Assembly: GCA_016185365.1 (NCBI GenBank)
Contig: JACPNP010000021.1
Location: forward strand, 1-64,000
Length of the DNA: 64,000 nt
Direction of reading: 5' to 3'
DNA from: Terriglobales bacterium
Lineage (GTDB): Bacteria > Acidobacteriota > Terriglobia > Terriglobales > Acidobacteriaceae
The notes under the pieces were generated by a model that ran no database searches, was not told the origin of the DNA, and saw only the letters and a list, made by a program, of their open reading frames with translations. Position 1 is the first letter of the stretch. The number at the start of each line of letters is the position of its first letter. Below, in pieces: positions 24,756 to 34,071 of the stretch. A program made the translations under genes and the position numbers.

Positions 24756-26144
24756 CTACATCACCACCGGATACCCCGCTCGTTTCCACGCCGTCATGCC
24801 GCCCATCACATTGGTGATGTCGGTGCGACCGGCGCGGCGCAGCACGCTGGTGGCGATCGAGGAGCGGTAGCCGCTGCCGCAGAACGTGTGGATACTCTTG
24901 TCGCGCGGCACCTCCGCCACCCGCGCCGGCAGCGACCCGCCGGGGATATGCACCGCGCCCGCCACGTGGCCCGCCTTCCACTCGCCTGGACTGCGGACAT
25001 CCAGCAGGAACAGCCCGTTCGCGCTCATGCGCTGGCGCAGTTCTTCCACGCTGATCTGCGGCACGTGCGCCACCGGCGATCCGGCCAGCATCCAAGCGCG
25101 GAAGCCGCCTTTCAGCATGCCGCGCACCGTGTCATGTCCCACGCGCACCAGCGCCCGCCGCGCGTGATACTCCACGTTCTCTTCGCCCACCAGATAGATG
25201 GGCTGGTCGTAGGGCACCACCCAGGCCGCCCAGCTGGCCAGGTTCTGGTCGCCGCCGATGCTGTAACTTCCCGGGATGTGTCCTCCACCGAACGCTTCCG
25301 GACGCCGCAGGTCGATCACCACCGCGCCTGCCTCGGCGATGCCGCGCTGAAACTCCGCTAACGCCATCTCCGGATTGCCGGGGATGCCGCCCAGCAGCGC
25401 CGGCCCCTCCGAGTTCACCCGCTTCATGCGCTTGTAGTACTCCGGGAACTCGGGAACCGTCGAAAGGATGTGCTCCACGAACTTGGCCTTGTCGCGGTCG
25501 GCGAAGTAGGCGTTGCACAGGCGCTCATAGCCCAGCGTGGACTGCGGTCGCTCGCTCATGCCCGCGCCGCACAGCGATCCGGCGCCGTGCGCGGGATGGA
25601 CCTCGATCCCGTCCGGCAGGTCCTTGATCTTTTCGAAAACGCTGTCATAGAGCTGGCCGGCCAGCTTGCGCTTGGCCGCTTCGCCCAGCAGGTCCGGCCG
25701 TCCCAGCGACCCGACGAAGACGAAGTCGCCGGAGAGCATCAGCATGGGCCGCCCGCCGCGCGACTTCTCCGCCACCAGAAAGCTCAAGTGTTCGGGCGTG
25801 TGTCCCGGGGTGTGCAGCGCGGTGATGCGCATGTCGCCGAGCTCGAGCACCTCGCCGTCCATGAAGTCGCGGTGCGGCCAGCGATACTGGAAGTCCTCGC
25901 CCACGTCATGGCCGCTCATCCAGGCCTCGGCGCCGGTGATCTGCGCCAGCTCGCGCGCGCCCGAGGCGTAGTCGGCATGGATGTGCGTCTCCAGGATGTG
26001 GCTGATGGCCAGGTCATTGGCCGCGGCGTATTCGGTGTAGATGTCCACATCGCGCCGCGGGTCCACCACCACGGCCTTGCCCTCGGAACTGAGCACGTAG
26101 GAGTAATGCGCCAGGCCGGGCACTTCGAAGCGTTGCAGTCTCAT
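24756..26144 (-). CDS. Metallo-beta-lactamase persulfide dioxygenase fused to two rhodanese domains
   Basis: 462 residues. The N-terminal MBL fold (1-245) has ETHIHADYASG, TPGHTPEHLSF and SGDFVFVGSLGRPDL; the Tyr after HIHAD, where ETHE1 has His, is common in bacterial PDO-rhodanese fusions. The first rhodanese domain (~265-355) lacks an active-site Cys at its expected loop (VGEENVEYHARR). The second (~365-462) has FCGSGYRSS with the catalytic Cys. Expected role: oxidise glutathione persulfide or similar and move sulfane sulfur. Upstream there is a repeat-rich gap; no regulator is adjacent. Confidence 0.9.
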   Translation of the reverse strand: MRLQRFEVPGLAHYSYVLSSEGKAVVVDPRRDVDIYTEYAAANDLAISHILETHIHADYASGARELAQITGAEAWMSGHDVGEDFQYRWPHRDFMDGEVLELGDMRITALHTPGHTPEHLSFLVAEKSRGGRPMLMLSGDFVFVGSLGRPDLLGEAAKRKLAGQLYDSVFEKIKDLPDGIEVHPAHGAGSLCGAGMSERPQSTLGYERLCNAYFADRDKAKFVEHILSTVPEFPEYYKRMKRVNSEGPALLGGIPGNPEMALAEFQRGIAEAGAVVIDLRRPEAFGGGHIPGSYSIGGDQNLASWAAWVVPYDQPIYLVGEENVEYHARRALVRVGHDTVRGMLKGGFRAWMLAGSPVAHVPQISVEELRQRMSANGLFLLDVRSPGEWKAGHVAGAVHIPGGSLPARVAEVPRDKSIHTFCGSGYRSSIATSVLRRAGRTDITNVMGGMTAWKRAGYPVVM

Positions 26145-26521
26145 TCGTGCGGTCTCCTCTTACCGGGTCAACCGCATATTGTTCCATAAACATCGTGCTT
26201 CGGGATGTGCTGAATGTCACAGGCAGTCTGTGAGGGGTTTAGCTGTCTGCTGTTTTTAAGGTGTCATCCTGAGCGCCGCGAAGGACCTGTTTTTGATTTT
26301 CCTGACGACTGACCGCTGACCACTGACAACTGATCTTTGGTGAGCGAGCGCCGCGAGCGAAATGAAGGACTTGTTTTTGCTTTTCAATTCCGCAATTACC
26401 CGATTTCCAGATTCCACAATGGTTTCTTGAGTCTCTTTCTCCTGCACGAATTGTGGAGTACCGGCCGGTTCGCTCTTGATTCGGCAATTGAATTTCCTAC
26501 CCCTGCCTTTCGCCATCCATC
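26145..26521. repeat. Intergenic repeat stretch
   Basis: No credible gene. It contains 'gacgactgaccgctgacc' and 'actgacaactgat' (26302-26335), a dispersed wordy repeat related to tracts at 31783-31812 and 51750-51782. Other words such as 'tcctgagcgccgcgaagg' and 'gaaatgaaggacttgttttt' also look like degenerate repeats. The promoter of the PDO gene should lie near 26150-26215. Confidence 0.5.
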
Positions 26522-26805
26522 CCCACGGACAGCTTCCGCGTCTACTTCGGGCCCACCCACCGGTTCTACCTGCGCAGCGTGCCGGTGATCGTCGTGGGCG
26601 GCTATCCGCGCTTCCAGTACGGCGGATTCTGGTTCGCCCTGGTCGACCCCTGGCCCGAGTACTGGGCCAATGACTGGTACGATCGCGATGAGTTCTATGT
26701 GGACTACATCGGCGATGGGTACTACCTCTGCGACCGCCGCCACTCGGATGTCCGCCTGCGGTCAACATCCTGGTGGATTAGCGGGTCCCCGGGCGCCCGC
26801 TTGCG
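26522..26805 (+). pseudogene. Remnant of a secreted Tyr/Trp-rich protein
   Basis: The frame SFRVYFGPTHRFYLRSVPVI continuing through GGYPRFQYGGFWFALVDPWP and YWANDWYDRDEFYVDYIGDG looks like a real conserved protein C-terminus, but the sequence upstream has no start and dissolves into repeats. Near 26760, adding one base would restore RLAVNILVD and a stop at the following TAG; as it stands the frame shifts to RSTSWWISG. A terminator follows. I read it as a 5'-truncated, frameshifted remnant. A short functional protein from GTG 26579 (78 aa) cannot be excluded. Confidence 0.55.
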
Positions 26806-26821
26806 GCATTCGTGAGCGGAA

Positions 26822-26855
26822 CACGGCGGGCGGGAAACCACCCGCCGTGGTTTTT
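26822..26855 (+). terminator. Intrinsic terminator
   Basis: CACGGCGGG (26822-26830) pairs with CCCGCCGTG (26841-26849) around a 10-nt loop, followed by GTTTTT. It probably belonged to the gene remnant just upstream. Confidence 0.75.
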
Positions 26856-27531
26856 ACCATCCGTGGCTGGTCCGCGGAATGCCGGCTGGTGCAAGAAAAC
26901 TGTCTGCTGAATTTCAAAGAACAACTGCCACCCGGGCTGACCGGGCCTTTGGAGGATACCGGGGATATCCCCACCCCCACCCCCAGTTGTGCAAAAAAAA
27001 AGAGTTACAGACGGGATATCCCCTTAGCTCCTTGGGAAGGAAGGAGTTAGGCCGGTGATATGCCGATTGGCGTGGGTTTCAGCGATAAGCCGCCAGCTAC
27101 CAGCCTCCAGCTCTCAGAAAATCCAAGATCAGCACAAAACAACCAAAACCAGAAACCAACCTCAAGAAACCAGTGGGTACCCCCTCCCCCACCCCATGTC
27201 AAAGATTTGAAAACAGGCACTTTAGAGGGAAGGTGGTCCGCAAAGATTTCAAAACAAACGGGTTAGAGGTAAAGATTTGAAAACATTAATCTTAGTCCGG
27301 GTCTTTAATGAATAGCTAATTGATATAATAACAGTTCATATAGTATCATTGTGTGCGAGTGGATGTCAAGGGAAAATCTGACTACATGTTTGTGTCGAGA
27401 CTCAATCTAAATTCCCATTGTCGCTATTGTGAATAGGCTTAGTACCCACCTGAGCCCGTGACTCTGGAATTGAAGTGAAAAGTAACTTTTTCCGCCTACC
27501 AAGAATCGAGACGCGCGTCGGCAGCTTGCAA
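26856..27531. repeat. Repeat-rich gap with homopurine/homopyrimidine runs
   Basis: No gene recognised. Contents: a run of 'cccc(a)' around 26968-26985 flanked by GGGATATCCCC words, another at 27180-27196, a nine-A run near 26995, a GCTGG-type tract (27090-27115), 'aaaccaacctcaagaaacc' words, and three copies of AAAGATTT(G/C)AAAAC near 27201, 27242 and 27271. From 27290 the sequence is AT-rich and might hold promoters. Confidence 0.5.
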
Positions 27532-28401
27532 TCACTTTCCAGCATCAGGAGAGCCAGACTTGGCTTCCGGAATTGTCGGCAAAGCATCCAGAATTCCTTT
27601 TGCATTGGCGAACGACTTACGATCCTCTTCAACCTCTCTAACTAGCTCCATGACGTCAGCCCTAAGCGTTGAAACAAGCTGTTCGAGCTCGGCGCCAGTG
27701 AGTCGATGTTCAAATTGGCTAATAAGGGTTTCCGCGGTGCGGGGACTAAATCTCAACCAATTAGACTGATTACCTTCTTCAAGTGAGTAGAGTTGAATCG
27801 CATTGTGCGCACTAGAGCCACCGACGTGGTCGCTTTCCAAGAATACAGCACCGATTAAGAGTAGTAGTTTGCTCACATGTTTCTTTTCGTCGAATTGTAA
27901 CCAGCAACGAATGTTGATAATTCTACGTTCGAAATAAACCCTAGAGCGGGAGAGGATTGTTCCTGACTTAATCTCCGGATACTCGCTCAGTAGCTTTGCA
28001 AGGACCTTAAGCTCAATTTCCCATGTCCCTTCAGCGCCGGAAATGCCTCTTGCTTTGAATGTCTTCGTATAATGCGCGATGCTCCCAAGGCGTTGTAGCG
28101 TCTCATCTACTACAGTCCAATAGTCAAGCTCTTGAACTGAAATCGGCGATGCGATAATCGTGACAATTCGAAGGTCAGCTTTTACCTCAGCCGCCTCTGA
28201 ACTAGAGAACGCGACATCGATGGCAGTCTCAAGCCTTTCCTTTGAGAATGCCCCATCTCTTGTTTTTGCGATTACTTCTTGTAGCTTCTCTGGACTTGGG
28301 GCAGTGGAGGACGGGCGTCTGTCACGGCGGTCTTTATATATTTGATAAAGAAAATTTAGTGCGGAAAGGAAAATGTTCAACTCATTCATTGAAGTTGCCA
28401 T
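27532..28401 (-). CDS. Unknown cytoplasmic protein in a low-GC accessory stretch
   Basis: 289 residues, no family recognised. It opens MATSMNELNIFLSALNFLYQ, with a possible amphipathic helix then a basic stretch (KDRRDRRPSS). The middle alternates strands and helices and the C-terminal third (RLTGAELEQLVSTLRADVM to EEDRKSFANAKG) is probably helical. No membrane segment, signal peptide or enzymatic motif is visible. Codon use and base composition are AT-richer than housekeeping neighbours, and an FRG-domain gene lies 1 kb away, so it may belong to a mobile or defence-type cargo. Function unknown. Confidence 0.7.
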   Translation of the reverse strand: MATSMNELNIFLSALNFLYQIYKDRRDRRPSSTAPSPEKLQEVIAKTRDGAFSKERLETAIDVAFSSSEAAEVKADLRIVTIIASPISVQELDYWTVVDETLQRLGSIAHYTKTFKARGISGAEGTWEIELKVLAKLLSEYPEIKSGTILSRSRVYFERRIINIRCWLQFDEKKHVSKLLLLIGAVFLESDHVGGSSAHNAIQLYSLEEGNQSNWLRFSPRTAETLISQFEHRLTGAELEQLVSTLRADVMELVREVEEDRKSFANAKGILDALPTIPEAKSGSPDAGK

Positions 28402-28928
28402 TTCTATTTTAGTGCGCCCCTAGGCGAATTGATCGTTACTCGAAGTCTTGAAATTGATGAAATCCCATTTCCCTAAATATTGGTAGAAATTGTCGATACT
28501 GCGGATTTCGCAGTAGCGTACCCACTACCTACAATTCCATTTATTGATTCTATAGAGCATTTAGTCTATGGCGCCAATAGTCATGGTGGTGCATAGGCCG
28601 CGTTCAATTTCATTACGACTAAATTTACTGATGTGAAGTGACGAGGAGCTCGCAATCGTGGCCTCCCGACAATCAACTCGCTTTTATTCCCATTTCGGGA
28701 AAGTTTGGGAAGCCACACAAAACAAAGACATTTCGATGTGCGCGAAGAGCACCTAACACATAGCTTAGGACGCATCTAGAATAGGGATAGGCTGGTCGCT
28801 TTGTATCGTCTTCGCAAAAGTGAATCTTTGATATCAGTCAGCGCTAGACTCGGTGTATACTCGCGCCGTCTAAATCGTGGGAATGCCGAGACAGACTTCC
28901 ACCAATTTCGGCAACCGATGAAGTCGTC
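28402..28928. other. AT-rich gap, nothing identified
   Basis: About 530 bp of low-GC sequence between the unknown minus-strand gene and the frameshifted plus-strand gene. Short open frames occur on both strands but none has recognisable sequence or a ribosome binding site. It may hold divergent promoters. Confidence 0.4.
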
Positions 28929-29416
28929 ATGCCCGACCCTCGCTATGTCCGGGTAGTAAATCATTGCAACGAAACCATACATATTTCTTTTGCCAAGCAC
29001 TCCCGCCCGAAAAAAGGGAAACAGCACGGGCTAAAACCCGCGACCCTGAGACCGAAAAAAAGCTATGGACCGGTCCTTTACGATGTCCTTGCGAATTCCG
29101 ATACCTGGGACGAACTTTCCCGCACCGAGTGTGTCGAGTCAGAGTCAGGCTCAAGCCGGGCAAGCGGCTTACCGTCCAGACCAAGAGGATCGGGCTGGAA
29201 CCGCATCAAACACGGGCTTTCACCGAGTCTGCGCTGAAGCGCCAGCCGGAGATACTGGATCTTGCCAAACGGAATGTGATCAAGATGAGTCCAATCGTGT
29301 TTGCGCTGCCGCCTGCTCCCTCGTCGTATGGATATGACGAAGGCTTCTATGTCTGCGACGAGTGTGGTGGGCCGATCATTTTCCGATACTCACCACCGCG
29401 TCCGATCCACGTGTAA
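28929..29416 (+). pseudogene. Frameshifted unknown gene upstream of the FRG gene
   Basis: Two frames look protein-like in series. The first starts at ATG 28929 (MPDPRYVRVVNHCNETIHIS ... SDTWDELSRTECV). A different frame continues from about 29130 with VRVRLKPGKRLTVQTKRIG through GFYVCDECGGPIIFRY to a stop at 29416. A shift near 29130-29136 joins them into one ~162-residue protein with a beta-rich start and a CxxC near its end. Whether this is a true mutation or a sequencing error cannot be told. The FRG gene starts 14 bp downstream, so the two may have been one operon. Confidence 0.45.
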
Positions 29417-29430
29417 AGGTGCTGTGATCC

Positions 29431-30189
29431 ATGCCCGGAAAGCCAAGGCATCGACATTCCGTTGTCATCCGGGAAGCGACTTCGTTATCAGAGTATCTGA
29501 AGCTCCATTCCGACACTTCAAAAGGATGGGGTGACACAAAGATTTGGTGTCGAGGTCAATCGAATACCACTTGGAAGCTTTTGCCGTGGGAATATCGCCC
29601 GCCATTCGTATTAGACTCGGATGAAATCCGGTCTGAATTTCAATTGAAATCGTGGCCGTTGCTTAAGAATCTTCCAGGCAGTGAATGGGAGTGGTACTTC
29701 CTTATGCAGCATTACGGTTTACCAACACGACTACTGGATTGGAGCGTGGGCTCGCTCCTCGGTCTTTATTTTGCGTTGCGCAACAACACAGGAGAAACCG
29801 CGGCGGCGGTATGGTTATTAGATCCATGGGCGTTGAACGAGAAGACGATCAAAAGCGCAGAGCTCCTGCTGACGACGGACGACGCAGCAAGGCCCTTTCT
29901 ACCTCCGATATTTGCCAAAAGAGCCAAGCTCCCCCAAAAACCCATTGCGATCGTTCCTCCTTACAACAGCCCGAGAATTACGGTCCAGCGAGGAGCGTTT
30001 ACCGTGCATGGATCCGAACGAATGGGTCTAGAATCATTTATTCCAGAACGACTAATGAAGATCGAGATCCCAGCGAATCAATGTGTAAGAATGAAACGCG
30101 ATCTGCGCTTGGCCGGAATCAATGAGTTCACTGTCTTTCCCGATCTCGATGGGCTTTGCCGGGAAATCCGTGCCGAATTGAATTGTTAG
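29431..30189 (+). CDS. FRG-domain protein
   Basis: 252 residues with the FRG signature in order: IWCRGQSNTTWKLLPWEYRP, WYFLMQHYGLPTRLLDWSVG, and QRGAFTVHG near the C-terminus. The biochemical role of FRG proteins is not established; they are frequently found in accessory and phage-defence gene neighbourhoods. Low GC relative to the chromosome and flanking repeats support acquisition. A frameshifted unknown gene sits directly upstream. The start ATG 29431 is chosen because the family domain begins shortly after it. Confidence 0.85.
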   Translation: MPGKPRHRHSVVIREATSLSEYLKLHSDTSKGWGDTKIWCRGQSNTTWKLLPWEYRPPFVLDSDEIRSEFQLKSWPLLKNLPGSEWEWYFLMQHYGLPTRLLDWSVGSLLGLYFALRNNTGETAAAVWLLDPWALNEKTIKSAELLLTTDDAARPFLPPIFAKRAKLPQKPIAIVPPYNSPRITVQRGAFTVHGSERMGLESFIPERLMKIEIPANQCVRMKRDLRLAGINEFTVFPDLDGLCREIRAELNC

Positions 30190-31295
30190 TTGCGAAATGC
30201 CTTGCGGGTATTTTTCATAAGATGAATGACAGAGGATCAGAAAACACATCGACACCCAATCCCCCTGGGGCTTAAGCCCCAGGGGGATTGGGTGTCAAGC
30301 TTTTGGGGTGCGAAATTTTCAGGAAGCGCGGTGGGTGGAAAAAGCGAAAAATCGCGTTTCAGGGAGAGACAAAAGCAGATCCGTCACTTCGCTCAAGATG
30401 ACACGGCGAAAGGCAGTTTCAAGTATTAGGTCAACGGCGGATGGTCGCGGGTACAGCACGGTTTCAACCGTGCGACACGCCGCAAACAACCCCCGGCTTC
30501 AGCCGCTGGGGTAAACGCTCTTTGAAAATTCGTGCCGCCTATTCGCCTTCGGCTCACCCCGGCCTAAAGGCCGGGGCTTCCACCTTAGGCAGGTGCTTCC
30601 ACCATGTGCCACGGCTTCCGCCGTTCGTCGCTTCGCGAGTCAGGGCTAAAGCCCTGACCTACCCATTTCGCCCGCCACGGGCGGGCTGTGCCGTCGGCTG
30701 AAGCCGACTCTGGAGACGCACGCGCGCCTACCCCGCACTCACGTGCGGGGCTATCCGGTATGTCGTCGCTGCGCGACTCGGATGATGCGAATGTTTTTAT
30801 TTACTTTGCGTCTCTTTGCGTCCTTGGCGGTAAGGGTTTAATCCGATTTGATCCGCTCTGATCCGTGGTCAGGTTTTAGTGTTTAGGTGGAAGCACCGGC
30901 CTTTAGGCCGGTGAAAAAGCCCACTAATATCCCGGGCTTTAGCCCCTGAGGTGATTGTCCTTTGAAAATTCGTGCCGCCCCTAAAGGGGCTCGGGACGTT
31001 TTGGGGCGTTATCCCAGGCCTTACGGCCTGGGCTATTATCTTGCGGCCCGCCGGGCCTGAGGATCCCGAATCTCTGCGGCCTTTGTGTCCTCTGTGGTGA
31101 AAAGGTTTTGATCAGACATGATCCGATCTGATCCGCGGTCAGATTTGCTTTTGATCGGAACATGATCTGGTGTTGGTTTTCTCCGCGTCTCCGTGCCTCC
31201 GCGGTGAGATCCGCCTTGATCCGTTCGGATCCGCGGTTGGTTTCAAAGGATTTGTTGTTGGCCTGCGGCCTGCTGCCGACGGCCTGCGACGGCGC
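30190..31295. repeat. 1.1-kb cluster of palindromic repeats
   Basis: No gene. At least eight short palindromes of the type GG(G)CTaAAGCC(C) or CCGGCCTTTAGGCCGG occur, e.g. near 30495, 30560, 30645, 30690, 30738, 30898, 30938 and 31013. CTTTGAAAATTCGTGCCGCC is present twice (30520-30539 and 30960-30979). Between them are half-copies of another family ('gcgtctctttgcgtcc' near 30809; 'ctccgcgtctccgtgcctcc' near 31180) and 'gatccgatctgatccgcgg' words. It includes the 46-bp perfect palindrome listed separately. Confidence 0.8.
30251..30296. repeat. Perfect 46-bp palindrome
   Basis: The 23-nt arm beginning GACACCCAATCCCCCTGGGG and ending CTT is followed without any spacer by its exact complement ending TGGGTGTC. 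It sits 62 bp after the FRG gene stop, in a position where a terminator or an insertion end could lie; no T-run follows. The terminal 8 bp match those of the inverted repeat at 38184-38242. Confidence 0.9.
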
Positions 31296-31667
31296 TCACA
31301 CGATCGGCTGCAGGAACATCCGTCCATACGCGAGGAACGCCATGAGGATGCCCAGCACGGCGCTGAAGATGATGGGCCCAATCTCGCCGTACTTGACGTG
31401 CACCCAGATGAACACCAGGCTCTCGGCCGCCAGGACCGCAGCCGCCACCACCGTGAGCATCGGATACCAACGGAGGGCCGAGGGGACGATCAGCCCGACC
31501 GTGCAGATGAGTTCGAGGACACCGAGGGCTGTCCAAGCGCCCCGCGGCAGCGCCCCAAAGGACGGGACATCCCCGCTGATCTTCTCGAACAGGAACACCT
31601 TCATGCTGCCCGATGCTCCGTACACAAGCGCGGCGAGGACCTGCAGGACCCACAACAGGATGCTCAA
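31296..31667 (-). CDS. DoxX-like small membrane protein
   Basis: About 123 residues with four hydrophobic segments (ILLWVLQVLAALVYGASG, ALGVLELICTVGLIVPSA, MLTVVAAAVLAAESLVFIWV, IIFSAVLGILMAFLAYG), matching the DoxX/DoxX-like family of quinone-linked or redox membrane proteins with poorly known roles. I prefer TTG 31667 because AGGAGG lies at the right distance upstream; a GTG eight codons earlier (31691) lacks a ribosome binding site. Isolated gene flanked by repeats. Confidence 0.78.
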   Translation of the reverse strand: MSILLWVLQVLAALVYGASGSMKVFLFEKISGDVPSFGALPRGAWTALGVLELICTVGLIVPSALRWYPMLTVVAAAVLAAESLVFIWVHVKYGEIGPIIFSAVLGILMAFLAYGRMFLQPIV

Positions 31668-31815
31668 TGGATGCCTCCTTCCGGTTGCCACGGATGGGTT
31701 TCTCTGTGCTCTCCGTGCCTCTGTGGTGAGATCGGATATGGTCCGATCTAATCCGCGGTTAGGTTCTTTGGTTTTGCTTTTCCCAACGACCTGCGACCAA
31801 CGACCGACGACGGGG

Positions 31816-32724
31816 TTATCTCAATCCCGTCGAGACCGCCTGCTCGTGCGCGTGGTAGCTCGAACGCACCAGCGGCCCGCTCTCCACGTGGCGGAAGCCG
31901 AGCTTGAGCGCTTCGTCCTTCAACATGCGGAACTCGTCGGGCGAGTAGTAGCGCATCATGGGCGCGTGGTGTTTCGAAGGACGCAGATATTGCCCGATGG
32001 TGAGGATGTCGACCTTGCGCTCGGCCAGGTCGCGAAAGACGGCGAGCAGTTCCTCGATCTCTTCGCCCAGGCCGACCATCACGCCGGTCTTTGACACCAT
32101 GCCCGGGGCGAAGCGCTTCACGTTGGCCAGCAGGTCAAGCGTGCGCTGGTAACGCGCGCCCGAGCGCACGGCGCGGTAGAGCCGCGGCACGGATTCGGTG
32201 TTGTGGTTCAGGATCTCGGGGCGGGCGTCGAGCACGATGCGCAGCGCGTCCTCGCGGCCCTGCAGGTCGGGGATGAGCACTTCCACGTGGCAATCCGGGG
32301 TGAGCCGGCGGACGGCGCGGATGGTCTCGGCAAAGACCCGGGCCGCGCCCAGGTTGTCGTCGTCGCGATTCACGCTGGTGATCACGGCGTACTTGAGCCG
32401 CAGCGCGTGCACGGCCTCGGCCACGCGCTGAGGCTCGTCAAAGTCGATGGCTTCGGGACGTCCTTTGGGCACGGCGCAGAAACCGCAGCGCCGGGTGCAG
32501 ACGTTGCCCAGCAGCATGAACGTGGCCGTACCCTGGTTCCAGCACTCGCCGATGTTGGGACACTGCGCCGACTCGCAGACCGTGTGCAGCTCCAGTCCGC
32601 GGGCCAGCTTCTTCAGCTCGTGGTAGCGGTCACCCATGGGCGCGCGGGCCTTGAGCCACTCCGGCTTTTTGCCCGGACGTCGCGGCGCCAGGTCGATCTG
32701 CACGAGTTCAGCGGGTGAGGCCAT
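31816..32724 (-). CDS. lipA: Lipoyl synthase (radical SAM)
   Basis: Inserts two sulfurs into octanoyl groups of lipoyl-dependent enzymes. 302 residues, normal length. The auxiliary cluster motif (CESAQCPNIGECW) and the radical-SAM motif (CTRRCGFC) are intact, followed by VITSVNRDDDNLGAARVFAE, the RPEILNHNTESVPRL motif and a C-terminal RSSYHA with the conserved serine ligand. No lipB is adjacent. The 5' flank holds repeats of the GCTGG type. Confidence 0.97.
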   Translation of the reverse strand: MASPAELVQIDLAPRRPGKKPEWLKARAPMGDRYHELKKLARGLELHTVCESAQCPNIGECWNQGTATFMLLGNVCTRRCGFCAVPKGRPEAIDFDEPQRVAEAVHALRLKYAVITSVNRDDDNLGAARVFAETIRAVRRLTPDCHVEVLIPDLQGREDALRIVLDARPEILNHNTESVPRLYRAVRSGARYQRTLDLLANVKRFAPGMVSKTGVMVGLGEEIEELLAVFRDLAERKVDILTIGQYLRPSKHHAPMMRYYSPDEFRMLKDEALKLGFRHVESGPLVRSSYHAHEQAVSTGLR

Positions 32725-32861
32725 ACGTAGTTTGATTATAGTCGCTCAAGAGCAGCCGGCAGCTACCAGCCGCCAGCTGCTAGCCAAAGCGAAACCACGA
32801 GAAACTAGCTGCCAATGTCTAGATGTAAGCGGCCAGCAGATAGTCGCCGGAGCCTGATCTG

Positions 32862-32890
32862 GAGGCTGGGAGCTGACAGCTGGCTACTGG
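32862..32890. repeat. GCTGG-type repeat overlapping a gene end
   Basis: 'ggaggctgggagctgacagc' continuing 'tggctactgg' resembles the tract at 14578-14622. A sister tract at 32754-32784 lies in the same gap. The last bases reach the stop of the cytochrome gene (32884). Confidence 0.5.
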
Positions 32891-33228
32891 GTCTTCAGAT
32901 ACGCCACCAGGTCCGCGACCTGGGCGTCATCCAGCGTGCGGGCATAGCCGGGCATCATGCGCTTGCCCTGCTTGATCACTTCGGTCACGCGCTCGTCGTT
33001 GGCGGGCGCGCCACTGGGCAGGTAGGGCTTGCTGTAGAGGCCGGTCATGGCCGGACCCTGCGTGGGTCCGATCTCCGCCGTGCCGTGGCACTGTGCGCAG
33101 TTGGCCTGATAGACGCGCTCGCCGCGCTGCTCCTGCGCGGTCAGGGGACGGCGCGGCTTCTCGGTTTTGCCGCAGCCGGCCAGCAGGAATGCGGCCAGCA
33201 GGAGATAGATGTTGGCAACGGGGCGCAA
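32884..33228 (-). CDS. Monoheme cytochrome c, lipoprotein
   Basis: An electron carrier anchored at the cell surface or inner-membrane outer face. TTG 33228 gives RPVANIYLLLAAFLLAGC, a lipoprotein signal with lipobox LAGC. The heme site is NCAQCH, and a likely axial Met is in KRMMPGYARTLDD. About 114 residues, class I c-type size. Longer frames upstream (to 33495) overlap the divergent DUF3891 gene and are not plausible. Only 42 bp separate the two divergent starts. Partner oxidoreductase unknown; NirK elsewhere in the window would need such a donor, but this is speculation. Confidence 0.83.
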   Translation of the reverse strand: MRPVANIYLLLAAFLLAGCGKTEKPRRPLTAQEQRGERVYQANCAQCHGTAEIGPTQGPAMTGLYSKPYLPSGAPANDERVTEVIKQGKRMMPGYARTLDDAQVADLVAYLKTQ

Positions 33229-33270
33229 GCGGGTATTATAGTCGGCGTCTCCCGGGCGAATGGAGTCTGG

Positions 33271-34071
33271 ATGATCGTCCGACCTCTCGAAGTCCCTCTT
33301 GCCCCGGAACCATCCCGGAAGGCCGCCGAACCCGTGTGGGCGGCCATCGAACGCTCGCAATCCCAGAAGCTGGAAAGCTGCTGGCTGATCACCCAGCCCA
33401 CGCACGCCGCGCTGGCCGCGGAGATGGCGGCCAAACTCGATGATGAGCAGTTTCCCGATATCGACGCCAACGTGGTGCGCGCCATCGCGCTGCATGATGC
33501 CGGATGGAGTGCCGCCGATGCGCGCGCCATCCAGACCTCCCGCGCCGTTGACGGGAACAAAAAGATCAGCCGGGTACGTACCTTCCTGGAGTATCAGGCC
33601 ACGGAGGTGATTGAGATCTGGACCAGCTCGATCGAGACCGCCGCCAAGCTCTCACCGCTGGGCGGAGCTCTGGTGAGCCGGCACTTTGCCTCGATCGCGG
33701 GGCATTATTCCGCAGATCCAAAGCCGGCCGAGCCAACACGCATGTTCATGAAACGGGAGGCTGAGCGACAGGAAGCACTACTCAAGAGAAGCCTTGCCTC
33801 TGCGCAAAAAGTGCAAAGACTTGTCGAAGCATTGCAGTTTTGTGACCTGCTATCACTCTATTTGTGTTGCGGGTTGGCCGGGAATGTTCAATTCCCACAG
33901 ACCATCCACAACAGGCCGATCGAGCTTGCATCCGAGGGGGACGGCGAGACCTGCCGCTTGTCGCCTAACCCCTTTAAGAATGAACAAGTTTTCACGGTCG
34001 CAGGGATACGGCATCCGAAGCTGGGAAGGGGTGGAGCCAACAGTCTGGTATTCTTTTTGCGGGTCAAATGA
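33271..34071 (+). CDS. DUF3891-family protein
   Basis: 266 residues beginning MIVRPLEVPLAPEPSRK. ITQPTHAALAAEMAAKL and RAIALHDAGWSAADARA fit the DUF3891 pattern, which includes an HD-like His-Asp pair and might bind metal. The C-terminal third (VEALQFCDLLSLYLCCGL) is likewise conserved in the family. Function is not known. The frame is open upstream to 32815 across the cytochrome gene, but the family start is clearly ATG 33271. Confidence 0.82.
   Translation: MIVRPLEVPLAPEPSRKAAEPVWAAIERSQSQKLESCWLITQPTHAALAAEMAAKLDDEQFPDIDANVVRAIALHDAGWSAADARAIQTSRAVDGNKKISRVRTFLEYQATEVIEIWTSSIETAAKLSPLGGALVSRHFASIAGHYSADPKPAEPTRMFMKREAERQEALLKRSLASAQKVQRLVEALQFCDLLSLYLCCGLAGNVQFPQTIHNRPIELASEGDGETCRLSPNPFKNEQVFTVAGIRHPKLGRGGANSLVFFLRVK

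Noticed and set aside
28581-28775. Short minus-strand frame
   Set aside because: 64 residues without family signal, ribosome binding site or neighbours that support it.
32815-33270. N-terminal extension of the DUF3891 gene
   Set aside because: It runs opposite the cytochrome c gene; family members start at the position of ATG 33271.
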